Below are positions 48,001 to 53,756 of a DNA stretch of 64,000 nt, one piece after another. The stretch lies in contig NC_052128.1 of the NCBI RefSeq assembly GCF_012273895.1, forward strand, positions 5,208,001 to 5,272,000. Direction: 5' to 3'. A program made the translations under genes and the position numbers. Below the pieces are notes generated by a model. That model was not told the DNA's origin and ran no database searches. It was given only the letters and a program-made list of their open reading frames with translations. This DNA is from Zerene cesonia (taxonomy: Eukaryota > Arthropoda > Insecta > Lepidoptera > Pieridae). Each line of letters opens with the position of its first letter. The first letter of the stretch is position 1.

Positions 48001-50027
48001 CGCGAGCGAACGCTAACACGCTCTCGAGATACACTATATGTGAAATGGACGACGCTTTTAATTGGTTATTTAAATCGATTCGATTTTTAGCAGTCAAAAT
48101 GATTTCACATACTTATGTAGACAAGTTCGATATTAAAATTACTTCGTAGTTCGTATATTTTGGATTTGATTAGTTCGTACATATTTAAGTTGATTAGTTC
48201 GAGATTTAAACCACTCATGCAAATGCATAAACAGTGTTGCAAATCGATACTTAATTAAATGTGTTCCTATTAAACTCATCTAAATACGTCTGATTTCAAT
48301 GTTGATTTAATAAAATATACTCAAACATAAAACCAATTGCATTAATACTTTTTGAAAGTGGGTTGGGATGTTTGATATGACTATGCGGTTGAACTTGTTC
48401 TTATCCGACAATTTAATTAGATCGTAGCTTGTAATGTTTAAGTGTATTAGTTCGTTGCCTTCGTATAAAAGTTCGTAGTTCGTATATATTCAAGTGAATT
48501 TGTTCGTTGAATTGTCTCACTACTATGAACAGTTTAAACATAAATGTTGAAACGCATTTCAGGAACGGCACAGTGTCAGCGCCCAAGTCGAAGCAGTCGT
48601 CGCCCGCGAAGGAGGCGGGCGCGCGGCAGGACAACCCGTTCGAGGAGGAGGAGTGGGACGAGGAGTCGGCCGGCGCGCTCACCGACACCGGCGAGCCCGG
48701 CGTGCCCGTGCGCGCGCTCTACGACTACACCGGCGNNNNNNNNNNNNNNNNNNNNNNNNNNNNNNNNNNNNNNNNNNNNNNNNNNNNNNNNNNNNNNNNN
48801 NNNNNNNNNNNNNNNNNNNNNNNNNNNNNNNNNNNNNNNNNNNNNNNNNNNNNNNNNNNNNNNNNNNNNNNNNNNNNNNNNNNNNNNNNNNNNNNNNNNN
48901 NNNNNNNNNNNNNNNNNNNNNNNNNNNNNNNNNNNNNNNNNNNNNNNNNNNNNNNNNNNNNNNNNNNNNNNNNNNNNNNNNNNNNNNNNNNNNNNNNNNN
49001 NNNNNNNNNNNNNNNNNNNNNNNNNNNNNNNNNNNNNNNNNNNNNNNNNNNNNNNNNNNNNNNNNNNNNNNNNNNNNNNNNNNNNNNNNNNNNNNNNNNN
49101 NNNNNNNNNNNNNNNNNNNNNNNNNNNNNNNNNNNNNNNNNNNNNNNNNNNNNNNNNNNNNNNNNNNNNNNNNNNNNNNNNNNNNNNNNNNNNNNNNNNN
49201 NNNNNNNNNNNNNNNNNNNNNNNNNNNNNNNNNNNNNNNNNNNNNNNNNNNNNNNNNNNNNNNNNNNNNNNNNNNNNNNNNNNNNNNNNNNNNNNNNNNN
49301 NNNNNNNNNNNNNNNNNNNNNNNNNNNNNNNNNNNNNNNNNNNNNNNNNNNNNNNNNNNNNNNNNNNNNNNNNNNNNNNNNNNNNNNNNNNNNNNNNNNN
49401 NNNNNNNNNNNNNNNNNNNNNNNNNNNNNNNNNNNNNNNNNNNNNNNNNNNNNNNNNNNNNNNNNNNNNNNNNNNNNNNNNNNNNNNNNNNNNNNNNNNN
49501 NNNNNNNNNNNNNNNNNNNNNNNNNNNNNNNNNNNNNNNNNNNNNNNNNNNNNNNNNNNNNNNNNNNNNNNNNNNNNNNNNNNNNNNNNNNNNNNNNNNN
49601 NNNNNNNNNNNNNNNNNNNNNNNNNNNNNNNNNNNNNNNNNNNNNNNNNNNNNNNNNNNNNNNNNNNNNNNNNNNNNNNNNNNNNNNNNNNNNNNNNNNN
49701 NNNNNNNNNNNNNNNNNNNNNNNNNNNNNNNNNNNAGAGCGACGAGCTCAGCTTCCGCCAGGGTGAGTGGGGCTGGGCGTGGGCGTGGGGCGAGCTCACA
49801 CACCGGCGTGGTGAAAATGATCAGAAGAATTTCAGGAAGAGTTAAAATATTCGTCTTGTGGTCACTGAATTAAACTGTAAAACAAACAGCACTAACTGTA
49901 TAATCTATTTCCAGGTGACTTATTCGAGAAATTAGAGGACGAAGATGAGCAGGGCTGGTGCAAGGGCCGCAAAGATGGCCGCGTGGGGCTCTACCCCGCC
50001 AACTACGTGGAGCCCGTGGGGCACTAA
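5931..50027 (+). CDS. Synd: Syndapin (PACSIN), F-BAR and SH3 protein; multi-exon, 5' end outside window
   Basis: Eight coding exons (5931-6079, 23750-23938, 43338-43564, 43961-44081, 46607-46708, 47586-47731, 48563-48735 continuing at 49736-49762, 49915-50027) join in frame with AG/GT borders to give about 415 residues. The order matches the syndapin family: the F-BAR helices (KNWQKD, KAQKPWAKLL, EDMTGVFE, FFKEVLF, NNHGVNMAM, EYTEEFRDIAKG), then a Ser/Thr/Pro/Ala-rich linker with one NPF motif, then a C-terminal SH3 domain (ALYDY, DELSF, EDEDEQGWCKGR, GLYPANYVE). Family knowledge: the F-BAR dimer bends plasma membrane, the SH3 domain binds proline-rich partners such as dynamin and N-WASP, and NPF motifs bind EH-domain proteins. 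The family is usually near 450-500 residues, so roughly 50-80 N-terminal residues are missing, encoded upstream of the window. A 1000-N gap interrupts the SH3 exon. Visible introns are as long as 19.4 kb. Identification is firm; partner binding is inferred from the family. Confidence 0.96.
8071..8310 (-). mobile_element. Non-autonomous Helitron-like element
   Basis: Reverse copy starting CTAGCTGCGCCCCGCGG. The right end carries several TAGTAGGAT repeats, so its exact boundary is uncertain (8293 or 8310). Confidence 0.78.
8761..9760. other. Assembly gap, 1000 N
   Basis: Exactly 1000 N. Three other gaps are the same length (25412-26411, 38432-39431, 48736-49735), so the size is a placeholder rather than a measurement. 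Confidence 0.95.
10138..10245 (-). mobile_element. tRNA-headed SINE fragment
   Basis: On the minus strand, TTGGCACAGTGGTTAATA (A-box-like) is followed by GGATTCGATTCCCGTCGG (B-box-like) and a poly-A tail. It is not a working tRNA: no acceptor stem forms. Confidence 0.65.
14320..14384 (+). mobile_element. Helitron-like element, 3' end
   Basis: GATATTCCTACGGGATACGG, then GTGAAACCGCGGAGCGCAGCTAG, gives the 3' hairpin and CTAG terminus. Sequence back to about 14170 is probably the divergent 5' part (ACCGATTTTGATGAAATTTGG). Confidence 0.7.
14901..15226. mobile_element. Complete 326-bp MITE, PIF/Harbinger-like
   Basis: Both ends carry the inverted repeat GGCAAGCCATACACGCTACG, identical over the first 24 bp (through GGTCT) and then similar over about 60 bp. 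The element is flanked by TTA on each side (14898-14900, 15227-15229), the 3-bp target duplication typical of PIF/Harbinger. There is no transposase ORF. Superfamily assignment rests on the duplication and is an inference. Confidence 0.8.
15300..15490 (+). mobile_element. Non-autonomous Helitron-like element, full length
   Basis: It begins TCCTACTAATATTATAAATG and ends with a CCGCGG-containing stretch followed by GCAGCTAG. It sits between A and T. TC at the start, CTAG at the end and A/T insertion are Helitron hallmarks. It resembles the short lepidopteran Helitron-like repeats. Confidence 0.8.
16437..16771 (-). mobile_element. Poly-A SINE/LINE-tail repeat, longer copy
   Basis: The left end is a 21-T run (the tail), next to GGGCAGCTGAGC and GCGATCACCACCGCCCATAA. 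It continues to ACTTCCCCGGTGCGAGCTGG. It is the better preserved copy of the 2022-2258 family; small ORFs here lie inside the repeat. Confidence 0.75.
17129..17326 (+). mobile_element. Helitron-like element, second subfamily
   Basis: It starts TCCTGCTTATATTATAAGCG, has GAAATTTGGTACAGAGATAG inside and ends TTAGCTAG followed by T. The ends follow the same rule but the interior differs from the 15300 family. Confidence 0.65.
17756..17763 (-). terminator. RNA polymerase III terminator of the tRNA-Leu gene
   Basis: Eight A's on the + strand give a run of eight T's on the minus strand, 11 nt past the tRNA 3' end. Pol III stops at four or more T's. Confidence 0.8.
17775..17858 (-). tRNA. tRNA-Leu (anticodon UAA)
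   Basis: This is an 84-nt cloverleaf on the minus strand, counting the A discriminator. The acceptor arms GTCAGGT and ACCTGAC pair at all seven positions. The D arm has the A box (GGCCGAGTGG), the anticodon stem is CCAGA/TCTGG around loop TTTAAGC (anticodon TAA, reading UUA), there is a long class II variable arm (CCCGAGAGGG), and the T arm is GTGGG-TTCGAAC-CCCAC with the B box. There is no intron. The long variable arm and A discriminator are Leu features. It lies antisense inside the first visible syndapin intron and looks intact. Confidence 0.96.
18499..18704 (-). mobile_element. Helitron-like element, 3' truncated
   Basis: Reverse copy that starts within the hairpin (GTTTCACCCGCG) and lacks the CTAG end. 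It carries expanded ACACATACACATA repeats. The 5' end TAGTAGGA is intact. Confidence 0.72.
18813..18905 (-). repeat. Helitron-like relic
   Basis: ACTAGTGATTCGCCCCGGCTGCG and AAATCGGTCCAGTAGTTTC match the ends and interior of the third subfamily in reverse. It is short and eroded. Similar relics are seen at 15834-15975 and 28931-29080. Confidence 0.5.
19655..19797 (+). repeat. LINE-like 3' tail with CATT repeat
   Basis: GGGTTGCCTGGTAGAGATCA, TAGCGATAAGGCCGCCC, CAATAAAGAATTTTC, then (ATTC)n. This is a common 3' tail of lepidopteran non-LTR elements. The parent family is not determined. Confidence 0.6.
22139..22310 (-). mobile_element. Helitron-like element, third subfamily
   Basis: It starts CTAGCTGTTCGCCCCGGC, contains GAAATCGATCCAGTGG and ends AATATTAGTGTAGA. 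This family has an AAACATACAAAAATACAAAC tract. It lies between two of the diverged 80-bp units described separately. Confidence 0.68.
22855..23031 (+). repeat. 89-bp tandem duplication
   Basis: ATGCATTCCACGTACAAAAT begins both copies, at 22855 and 22944. The copies share AATTTAATTTAATTTCTAT and TTTATTTAATC(C/T)TTACTAA, with a few substitutions and one small insertion. Confidence 0.85.
23007..23150 (+). mobile_element. Helitron-like element, GGGAAAGTAACTCTGTCTGTC family
   Basis: It starts TCTTTACTAACATTA... and carries ATGGGAAAGTAACTCTGTCT, then GGACGAAGCCACGG. The 3' terminus is degraded. It adjoins the 89-bp tandem duplication. Confidence 0.5.
23750..23938 (+). CDS. Synd: Syndapin exon, F-BAR core helix
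   Basis: The exon has 63 whole codons, phase 0 on both sides, with acceptor TCCACAG and donor CAG|GTTGGT. It encodes LKERKEMDEAFKKAQKPW and continues to SSLSPDQ; KAQKPWAK is a syndapin hallmark. Its third codon positions are mostly G or C, in sharp contrast to the AT-rich introns either side. Confidence 0.97.
25412..26411. other. Assembly gap, 1000 N
   Basis: Inside the 19.4-kb syndapin intron. The left edge ends in an (AC)n run, a likely cause of the break. Confidence 0.95.
27396..27495 (+). repeat. Dispersed repeat relic (CGACTT...GAAAGCTGGTGCTT family)
   Basis: CAACCGACTTAAAAAAATTT and TTTGAAAGCTGGTGCTTGCC. Relatives of the same family are visible at 18105-18200, 21008-21075 (GGAGGTTCTCAATTCGACTG) and 41880-41935. 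The small ORF 27307-27528 falls in it. Confidence 0.5.
28560..28726 (+). mobile_element. Helitron-like element, 5' degraded
   Basis: CTTTCACGTAAAAACTACTG, then the ACGGGATACAG and AACCGCGGGGCGCAGCTAG end. The 5' part is replaced by GAATGAATG-type simple repeat. Confidence 0.7.
29471..29580 (+). mobile_element. Helitron-like element, 5' fragment
   Basis: It starts TCCTATTAATATTATAAATG and keeps the GTTTGTTAC...TTTCACG and GATTGCAATGA parts. The 3' half is missing. Confidence 0.6.
30990..31136 (+). mobile_element. Helitron-like element, third subfamily
   Basis: It has TTACTGGACCGATTTCAAAA, TTAGAAAGCTGCAT, and the end GGGCGAAGTCGCGGCGAGCAGCTAG. The 5' border is unclear. Confidence 0.62.
33670..33982 (-). 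mobile_element. tRNA-derived SINE, full length, GAT-repeat tail
   Basis: Read on the minus strand it opens with a tRNA-like head (TGGCTCAGTGGTGAGAACC, an A box, then GGGGTTCGAGACC, a B box), has a body with AACGGTGAAGGAAAACATCG and GTGTCCCAGCAGTGGGAAC, and ends in a (GAT)n tail. This matches a SINE type common in moths and butterflies. Confidence 0.82.
34134..34303 (+). mobile_element. Helitron-like element, third subfamily
   Basis: It begins TCTACGCTAATAATATAAAG and has TTTTGAAAAACTC and GGGCGAAGCCGGG. The CTAG end is eroded. Confidence 0.62.
35519..35588. repeat. TG microsatellite
   Basis: An interrupted (TG)n/(TGCG)n tract. It produces an artefactual His/Thr-rich ORF on the minus strand. 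Confidence 0.9.
37698..37893 (-). mobile_element. Non-autonomous Helitron-like element, full length
   Basis: Reverse copy from CTAGCTGCGCCCCGCG to AATATTAATAGGA. It is the cleanest reverse copy and a close match to the 15300 family. Confidence 0.8.
38432..39431. other. Assembly gap, 1000 N
   Basis: Inside the 19.4-kb syndapin intron. Nothing at its edges indicates coding sequence. Confidence 0.95.
40072..40121 (+). repeat. tRNA-SINE fragment
   Basis: GTCATAGGAGGCACGTGTCC, then CTGCCGTGGGAACC, matches the 3' body of the 33670-33982 SINE. Confidence 0.55.
41170..41400 (+). repeat. Dispersed repeat relic
   Basis: TTGTTCCGGCTCCGACCGGG, GACACTCGCAGCTAACGTAG, CTACTGGTGAACTAATTTTTA, GAGATTATCCCC. 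It is a degraded member of a family widespread in Lepidoptera. An 11-bp inverted pair CTACTGGTGAA / TTCACCAGTAG is inside. Confidence 0.5.
42934..42943. other. Assembly gap, 10 N, next to GC-rich sequence
   Basis: The 55 bp to its left (GGCCCGGAGGGGGCGCCGGC ... GACGCCGCCGGTGGG) are unusually GC-rich for an intron. The frame is not obviously coding. Confidence 0.9.
43338..43564 (+). CDS. Synd: Syndapin exon, F-BAR C-terminal helices
   Basis: The acceptor is TTCGCAG and the donor AC|GTGAGT. The exon has 75 codons plus two bases. It encodes VKKMAERVAKCREDVSKS, then YIEDMTGVFERCQQ and FFKEVLFSFHKCL, the region that forms the distal F-BAR helices in the family. Confidence 0.97.
43961..44081 (+). 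CDS. Synd: Syndapin exon, end of F-BAR domain
   Basis: The exon has one base completing a split Thr codon and then 40 codons. The acceptor is TTTCCAG and the donor GAG|GTAACG. It encodes LPQIYEEFHHTINNADHQ and then WWANNHGVNMAMAWPQFE, the conserved C-terminal F-BAR block. Confidence 0.97.
44082..46606 (+). other. Syndapin intron of 2.5 kb with a GC-rich island
   Basis: Mostly AT-rich, but 45062-45289 is an extremely GC-rich block with an open frame (separate entry). The sequence just after it (about 45340-45475) shares a CTCGAAGGACC stretch with 59880-59895 in an Sbf intron, suggesting a dispersed repeat. Confidence 0.6.
45062..45475 (+). other. GC-rich exon-like open frame of unknown identity
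   Basis: Directly after an in-frame TAG that doubles as a possible splice acceptor (ATTAG|GACGAA), a frame stays open for 138 codons. The first 76 (to 45289) are in DNA of very high GC content, like the real exons nearby, and end at a possible donor AGC|GTGTAT. The product begins DEPSETTEPIQYKYLP and then turns Arg/Ala/Leu-rich (HHVAGAARRARRARG). I recognise no domain. A 45062-45289 exon would be 228 nt, phase 0 on both sides, compatible with the flanking syndapin exons, but no known syndapin carries an insert there. It may also be non-coding GC-rich DNA. Confidence 0.3.
46607..46708 (+). CDS. Synd: Syndapin exon, F-BAR/linker junction
   Basis: The exon has 34 whole codons, phase 0 on both sides, with acceptor ACCCAG and donor GAC|GTACGT. 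It encodes EYTEEFRDIAKGKSKESL and then PITLLNQRPVSED, which directly follows the WPQFE end of the previous exon as in other insect syndapins. Confidence 0.95.
47586..47731 (+). CDS. Synd: Syndapin exon, linker
   Basis: The exon has 48 codons plus two bases. The acceptor is GGTCTAG and the donor AC|GTAAGT. It encodes a low-complexity Asn/Ser/Thr/Ala/Pro-rich linker (ELPPITNNKTSKAAN... to SISAPIAVT). The linker is poorly conserved in this family; the assignment rests on frame, splice sites and position. Confidence 0.9.
47732..48562 (+). other. Syndapin intron of 0.8 kb
   Basis: AT-rich. Positions 48145-48510 repeat short TTAGTTCG and AGTTCGTA phrases loosely. No gene seen. The neighbouring intron 46709-47585 (0.9 kb) holds nothing recognisable. 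Confidence 0.6.
48563..48735 (+). CDS. Synd: Syndapin exon, NPF motif and start of SH3; runs into assembly gap
   Basis: The acceptor is CATTTCAG. One base completes a Thr codon, followed by 57 codons and one base up to the gap. It encodes the end of the linker with an acidic NPF motif (DNPFEEEEWDEE), then VRALYDYTG, the first strand of the SH3 domain. The exon does not end at a splice site; it is cut by the 1000-N run and resumes at 49736. Confidence 0.95.
48736..49735. other. Assembly gap, 1000 N, inside syndapin SH3 coding sequence
   Basis: The left edge ends in ALYDYTG and the right edge starts ESDELSF. The surrounding DNA is very GC-rich. Confidence 0.97.
49736..49762 (+). CDS. Synd: Syndapin SH3 exon, continuation after gap
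   Basis: The first bases after the gap read (G)AG-AGC-GAC-GAG, giving ESDELSFRQ, and end with one base before the donor GTGAGT. In the family this segment follows ALYDY(E)G with only one or two residues between, so this is the same exon as 48563-48735, with few or no coding bases missing. Confidence 0.9.
49915..50027 (+). CDS. Synd: Syndapin last coding exon, SH3 C-terminal half and stop
   Basis: The acceptor is TTTCCAG. Two bases complete a Gly codon, followed by 36 codons and TAA at 50025-50027. It encodes GDLFEKLEDEDEQGWCKGR and GLYPANYVEPVGH. The RT and n-Src loop region, the GW dipeptide and the ALYPxNYV-type end are canonical for a ligand-binding SH3. Confidence 0.97.
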
Positions 50028-51755
50028 CCCCCCGTGGGGCCCGACCCCCCGCGGGTCACCAGCCGCACTTGGGAACCAAACCCCCGGCACTCACGCAACT
50101 GGCAACTGCGACTGGCAACCGACGGAGAGAACTGCGACACCCAGTTGCGACTGTGTAGCAACTGACTTAGCGACATTGTTTGTGTTCATGAGATTAGCTC
50201 CTTTACATTATTACTTTTACATTTAACATATAAATTTATTCCCGTTTTGATAATGCAATTATTTAAAACTTATTCGTTTTCCCCATTTTATTGTTAATTT
50301 AATTCCCCTCTATGACAATTTTCTTCTCAAGAACACACATGTTTTATTCTTCGAGTTAAGTCGCAACGTTGAAACGACAGATTATATCAAACTTGTCGAC
50401 CTTTGTAGAGGATGCAACTGATATACTTAGCAAATAACAGAATAATAATGGATGCTATTTTACAAATACAAAAATATATTTACTATTCAATCCTTATTAA
50501 GTGTTGCAAATTAGTAAAAATGTTTTAGAACAAATAGAAATAAATTTTATATCAGAAGCGATCCGTTACGTTGTTATATGATGGATTTATTTAAATGACA
50601 TCGAATTCGAACTTTGCTCTCGATTAGTTGCTTTTAGTAATTTTCGTGTTTGACATACATCAGTGTAAAAGTATTATTGACAGTTTTTATAATAGCTGTA
50701 CAAATGGCCTCAAACGTTTCGGGTATAAGTATAAATTTGGACTATATCGAGCGTTGTGTGAGTTGCGTGACGAATTAGCGGTCTTATGAACATTTCGAGA
50801 TCATTTCATCGAAGTATTTTCATGGTAGCTTAAAAGATTTTTGACGCTTTTAATGTGCACCGTGGTACAGCTTTTGTACTCGTACATTTTATACTAATTG
50901 AACATGCGGAACTCGCAACCCGTTCGATGCGCGGCGTCGGGCCGCATTGCGGGTTTCGGGATTATATTTGTACAATTTGGAAACCAAAAATTTAAAATTA
51001 TAGTGACATTAACTATGGACTAAGGTTTTGTGTGCCGGGCGCGGTCCGCGCGACCGAATCTTTGCTAGCGCGGTACTTTTCTATTGATATCAAAATAAAT
51101 GTATTGCCTTAGTGGAGGTGCGGGGAACCGGCGAACGTAGCGAAGCCAAAAAAATGAACGCCAATTATATACAAGTAGGCACCGACCGCTTTGTGGCATT
51201 GCAGCCAGCCTAGCGGCTACATGCGGTCGTCACTGCTCTGTACAATGTACATACACAGTTACATAATCGTCTTGCATAGAGTATTTATTTCCTGTTGTAT
51301 ATAAATGTATAATTATATGTGAGGGACGCGACGAGCCGGCGCGCTGTCAGCCGAGCCGAGAGAAGGCCTAATTTTCATGAAAAAAAACTTTGAACCGCGA
51401 TGTATAGAGGTGCTACGTTATTTTTCTAGTGAAGGCAGGAGCGCCATCTCGTCGCTTAGATTTAAAATTAATATATCGAGATGTTTACCTTTCCCTTTCT
51501 TTTTTACCTCGTTTTAAAGTATTGTTGTATTGTGTACGTATTGTAATGTAATAGCAACAAGTCATTAGTTGAGGCTGCGTTTTATCACTTGACTCTTGAC
51601 ACGCGGCAGACGTAGTTTTATTGTTTTAATTGTTATAGGTTCAGAGACCACTTGTGAAAATTCATTGTAATATATTATTATCAGAGAGAGGGTGGCTACG
51701 GACCACATATGTTAATATATTATTAATATTGGTAAAATAAATTGTTACATATGAT
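50028..51755 (+). other. Probable syndapin 3' UTR with poly(A) signals
   Basis: After the stop codon there is no further supported coding sequence. AATAAA hexamers occur at 51094-51099 and 51736-51741. The second, followed by an AT-rich stretch, is the likeliest distal end. The extent is inferred from hexamers only; transcript data would be needed to fix it. Confidence 0.5.
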
Positions 51756-52234
51756 TAACGTAGTTTCATTTGATTTATCATGTTGACCCTATTCCTACCA
51801 TATAGTTCTAAGCACACGCTTATTATTTTATTATAATAGTTACACACGGCTTGATTGATTAATACACCATATATACACAGTTGTTCTAAATTTAGTTTCT
51901 TTGAAGTGTAGTGATAAAGCATAATGCTTAAAAATTTCGTCATGGAATCATACAAAGTATTTTTATTTAAAAACATTTATTGTTCATAGCCTGGTTGTAA
52001 AAATTATTAAAATATGGCCTTGAATATCTAACTGTGCATAGGTTAACCGTTTAACAGCTTTATTGCTCATGAAGTTTTTATTTAATTAGTTTACTGTTAT
52101 TCATATCTATTACCTACTTTTACCTTTTCATGAATTAAAATTAATTTAAATAAATCTCATATATAATAGAAAATATATAAGGGATATTTGGCCGAAATTT
52201 ACAAATAATACAACAAAATATTTTCAAAAATCTC
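51756..52234. other. Short convergent intergenic gap
   Basis: About 0.5 kb of AT-rich sequence separates the last poly(A) hexamers of syndapin (+) and Sbf (-). I see no gene or recognisable repeat in it. Confidence 0.5.
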
Positions 52235-53663
52235 TTTATTTCCATTGTACGCAGTGCACGTTTACACATAATATCATAAAACCCGCCGCCGTTCACGTTA
52301 AAGCGATACATCGACATCGAGGCGTGTTGAAAAAATAAATCTATACAACGACGAGTTTACGGAGGTATTGTACAATACACAGAAGCTCTACACTTCCTAT
52401 GCTATTCGTGTTAAATTTGTTGCGAAGCTTTGTACGGAACCGTGAGCAATTTTTTCCAGTGCACTCTTGTGCTTTTGGCACGAACAATCGAAGGCGAGTG
52501 GATGTCAAAGTTGACAATTATTCGCAAACAAATTGCATGGAAACAAACATCGCCACGTACATCAGCGCCGCCATAACCCACTCTCGGCCGACGCGGCAAA
52601 ACGCCAAATAATATTTACAAAACATAACGAGTGTTTTAACAACAATGTTGGAACTTTAGAATAACGCCTACATTTCGCCCAAGTCGCGACTATCCGTCGC
52701 GATATCGCCGCGTCGCATCACACTGATATGTCAACATAAAATATTTACAGTACAAAATAATCGATGAGTGACCCTCGGCTCGGCTGAGATTCCCAAACGG
52801 CATCGCGTCGACACCTCACACACCAGACGGCGAACCGTGTCAATAGAAACGATAATATAACGTGATGCTTATGGAATCCGTCATAAATACACTTATATGA
52901 AAATAAAATCAATTTTCTAGCCGTTACGATTGAAACGTAACTCAATAATGGAACAGAAGTCTTTACACAACAACGAATTAGGATTAAATATTTACAAATA
53001 TTCAACGTAACAATAATATTTATATATTTGTTGTCAACTATAACGAACTAAGGTACAAACTAAACATCTCTCAGAAGAACGTTCAAAGTTTCATCTCTCG
53101 CAATAATACTATAAAAAATTCAGTCACCGTCATTTCCATGTGTCTGCTAACATAATTTGTGGGTTAGATGCATTAGAAATAAAATTGCTGTGATAATTAT
53201 TTCATTAGGTGAGAGTTAATTTTCACAGATTGTCCAACATCCAAACAAATGTTATCCAAAAGATCTCGTAAAATTCTAAATAAAAGTGAGTAGAAAATTA
53301 CTGCAATAACAAAAGACGATTAAAAAATAAAACCTAAGAAATTATAAAGCGGAGTCTTTTGTCGGAAATGTTACACAACAAGTTGCAAATCAACATCGTA
53401 CCAGTCAACGAGCTACGAATCGCGTATAATTCAAGTCTACCTACAACAACGAACATATACGACAAAACTTCACAAAACAATAAAGTTGCCAAAAATGCAG
53501 TAAAATGCTTAGTATATAACGAGAACAAGTAAATACAATGACGTTTAAAGTAAAGCTTTTTGTGACGAATTAGGAAACGGTGTGCCACGCTAGGAGAGAT
53601 TAGGACACCGTGTGTCACGCTAGGACAAGTTATGACGAATTGCGTTGAGTTAGGGGCGGAGTC
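52235..53663 (-). other. Probable Sbf 3' UTR with poly(A) signal
   Basis: Downstream of the Sbf stop the minus strand has no supported ORF. A minus-strand AATAAA (TTTATT at 52235-52240) is the last clear hexamer before the convergent syndapin 3' end. The extent is inferred. Confidence 0.45.
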
Positions 53664-53756
53664 TCACTGTAGACACGCTTGCAACTTCTCAATCCACTCC
53701 TGCGCAGCGTTCGCGTCGCTCGCACAGAAGTTGTATGTCCGTCTGCTCGTTCGTAA
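53664..53756 (-). CDS. Sbf: Sbf last coding exon, PH C-terminal helix and stop
   Basis: It has 30 codons plus TGA. RRTYNFCASDANAAQEWIEK, then LQACLQ, is the PH C-terminal helix with its invariant Trp. The acceptor is TTTTCAG. Confidence 0.97.
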   Translation of the reverse strand, partial: LRTSRRTYNFCASDANAAQEWIEKLQACLQ

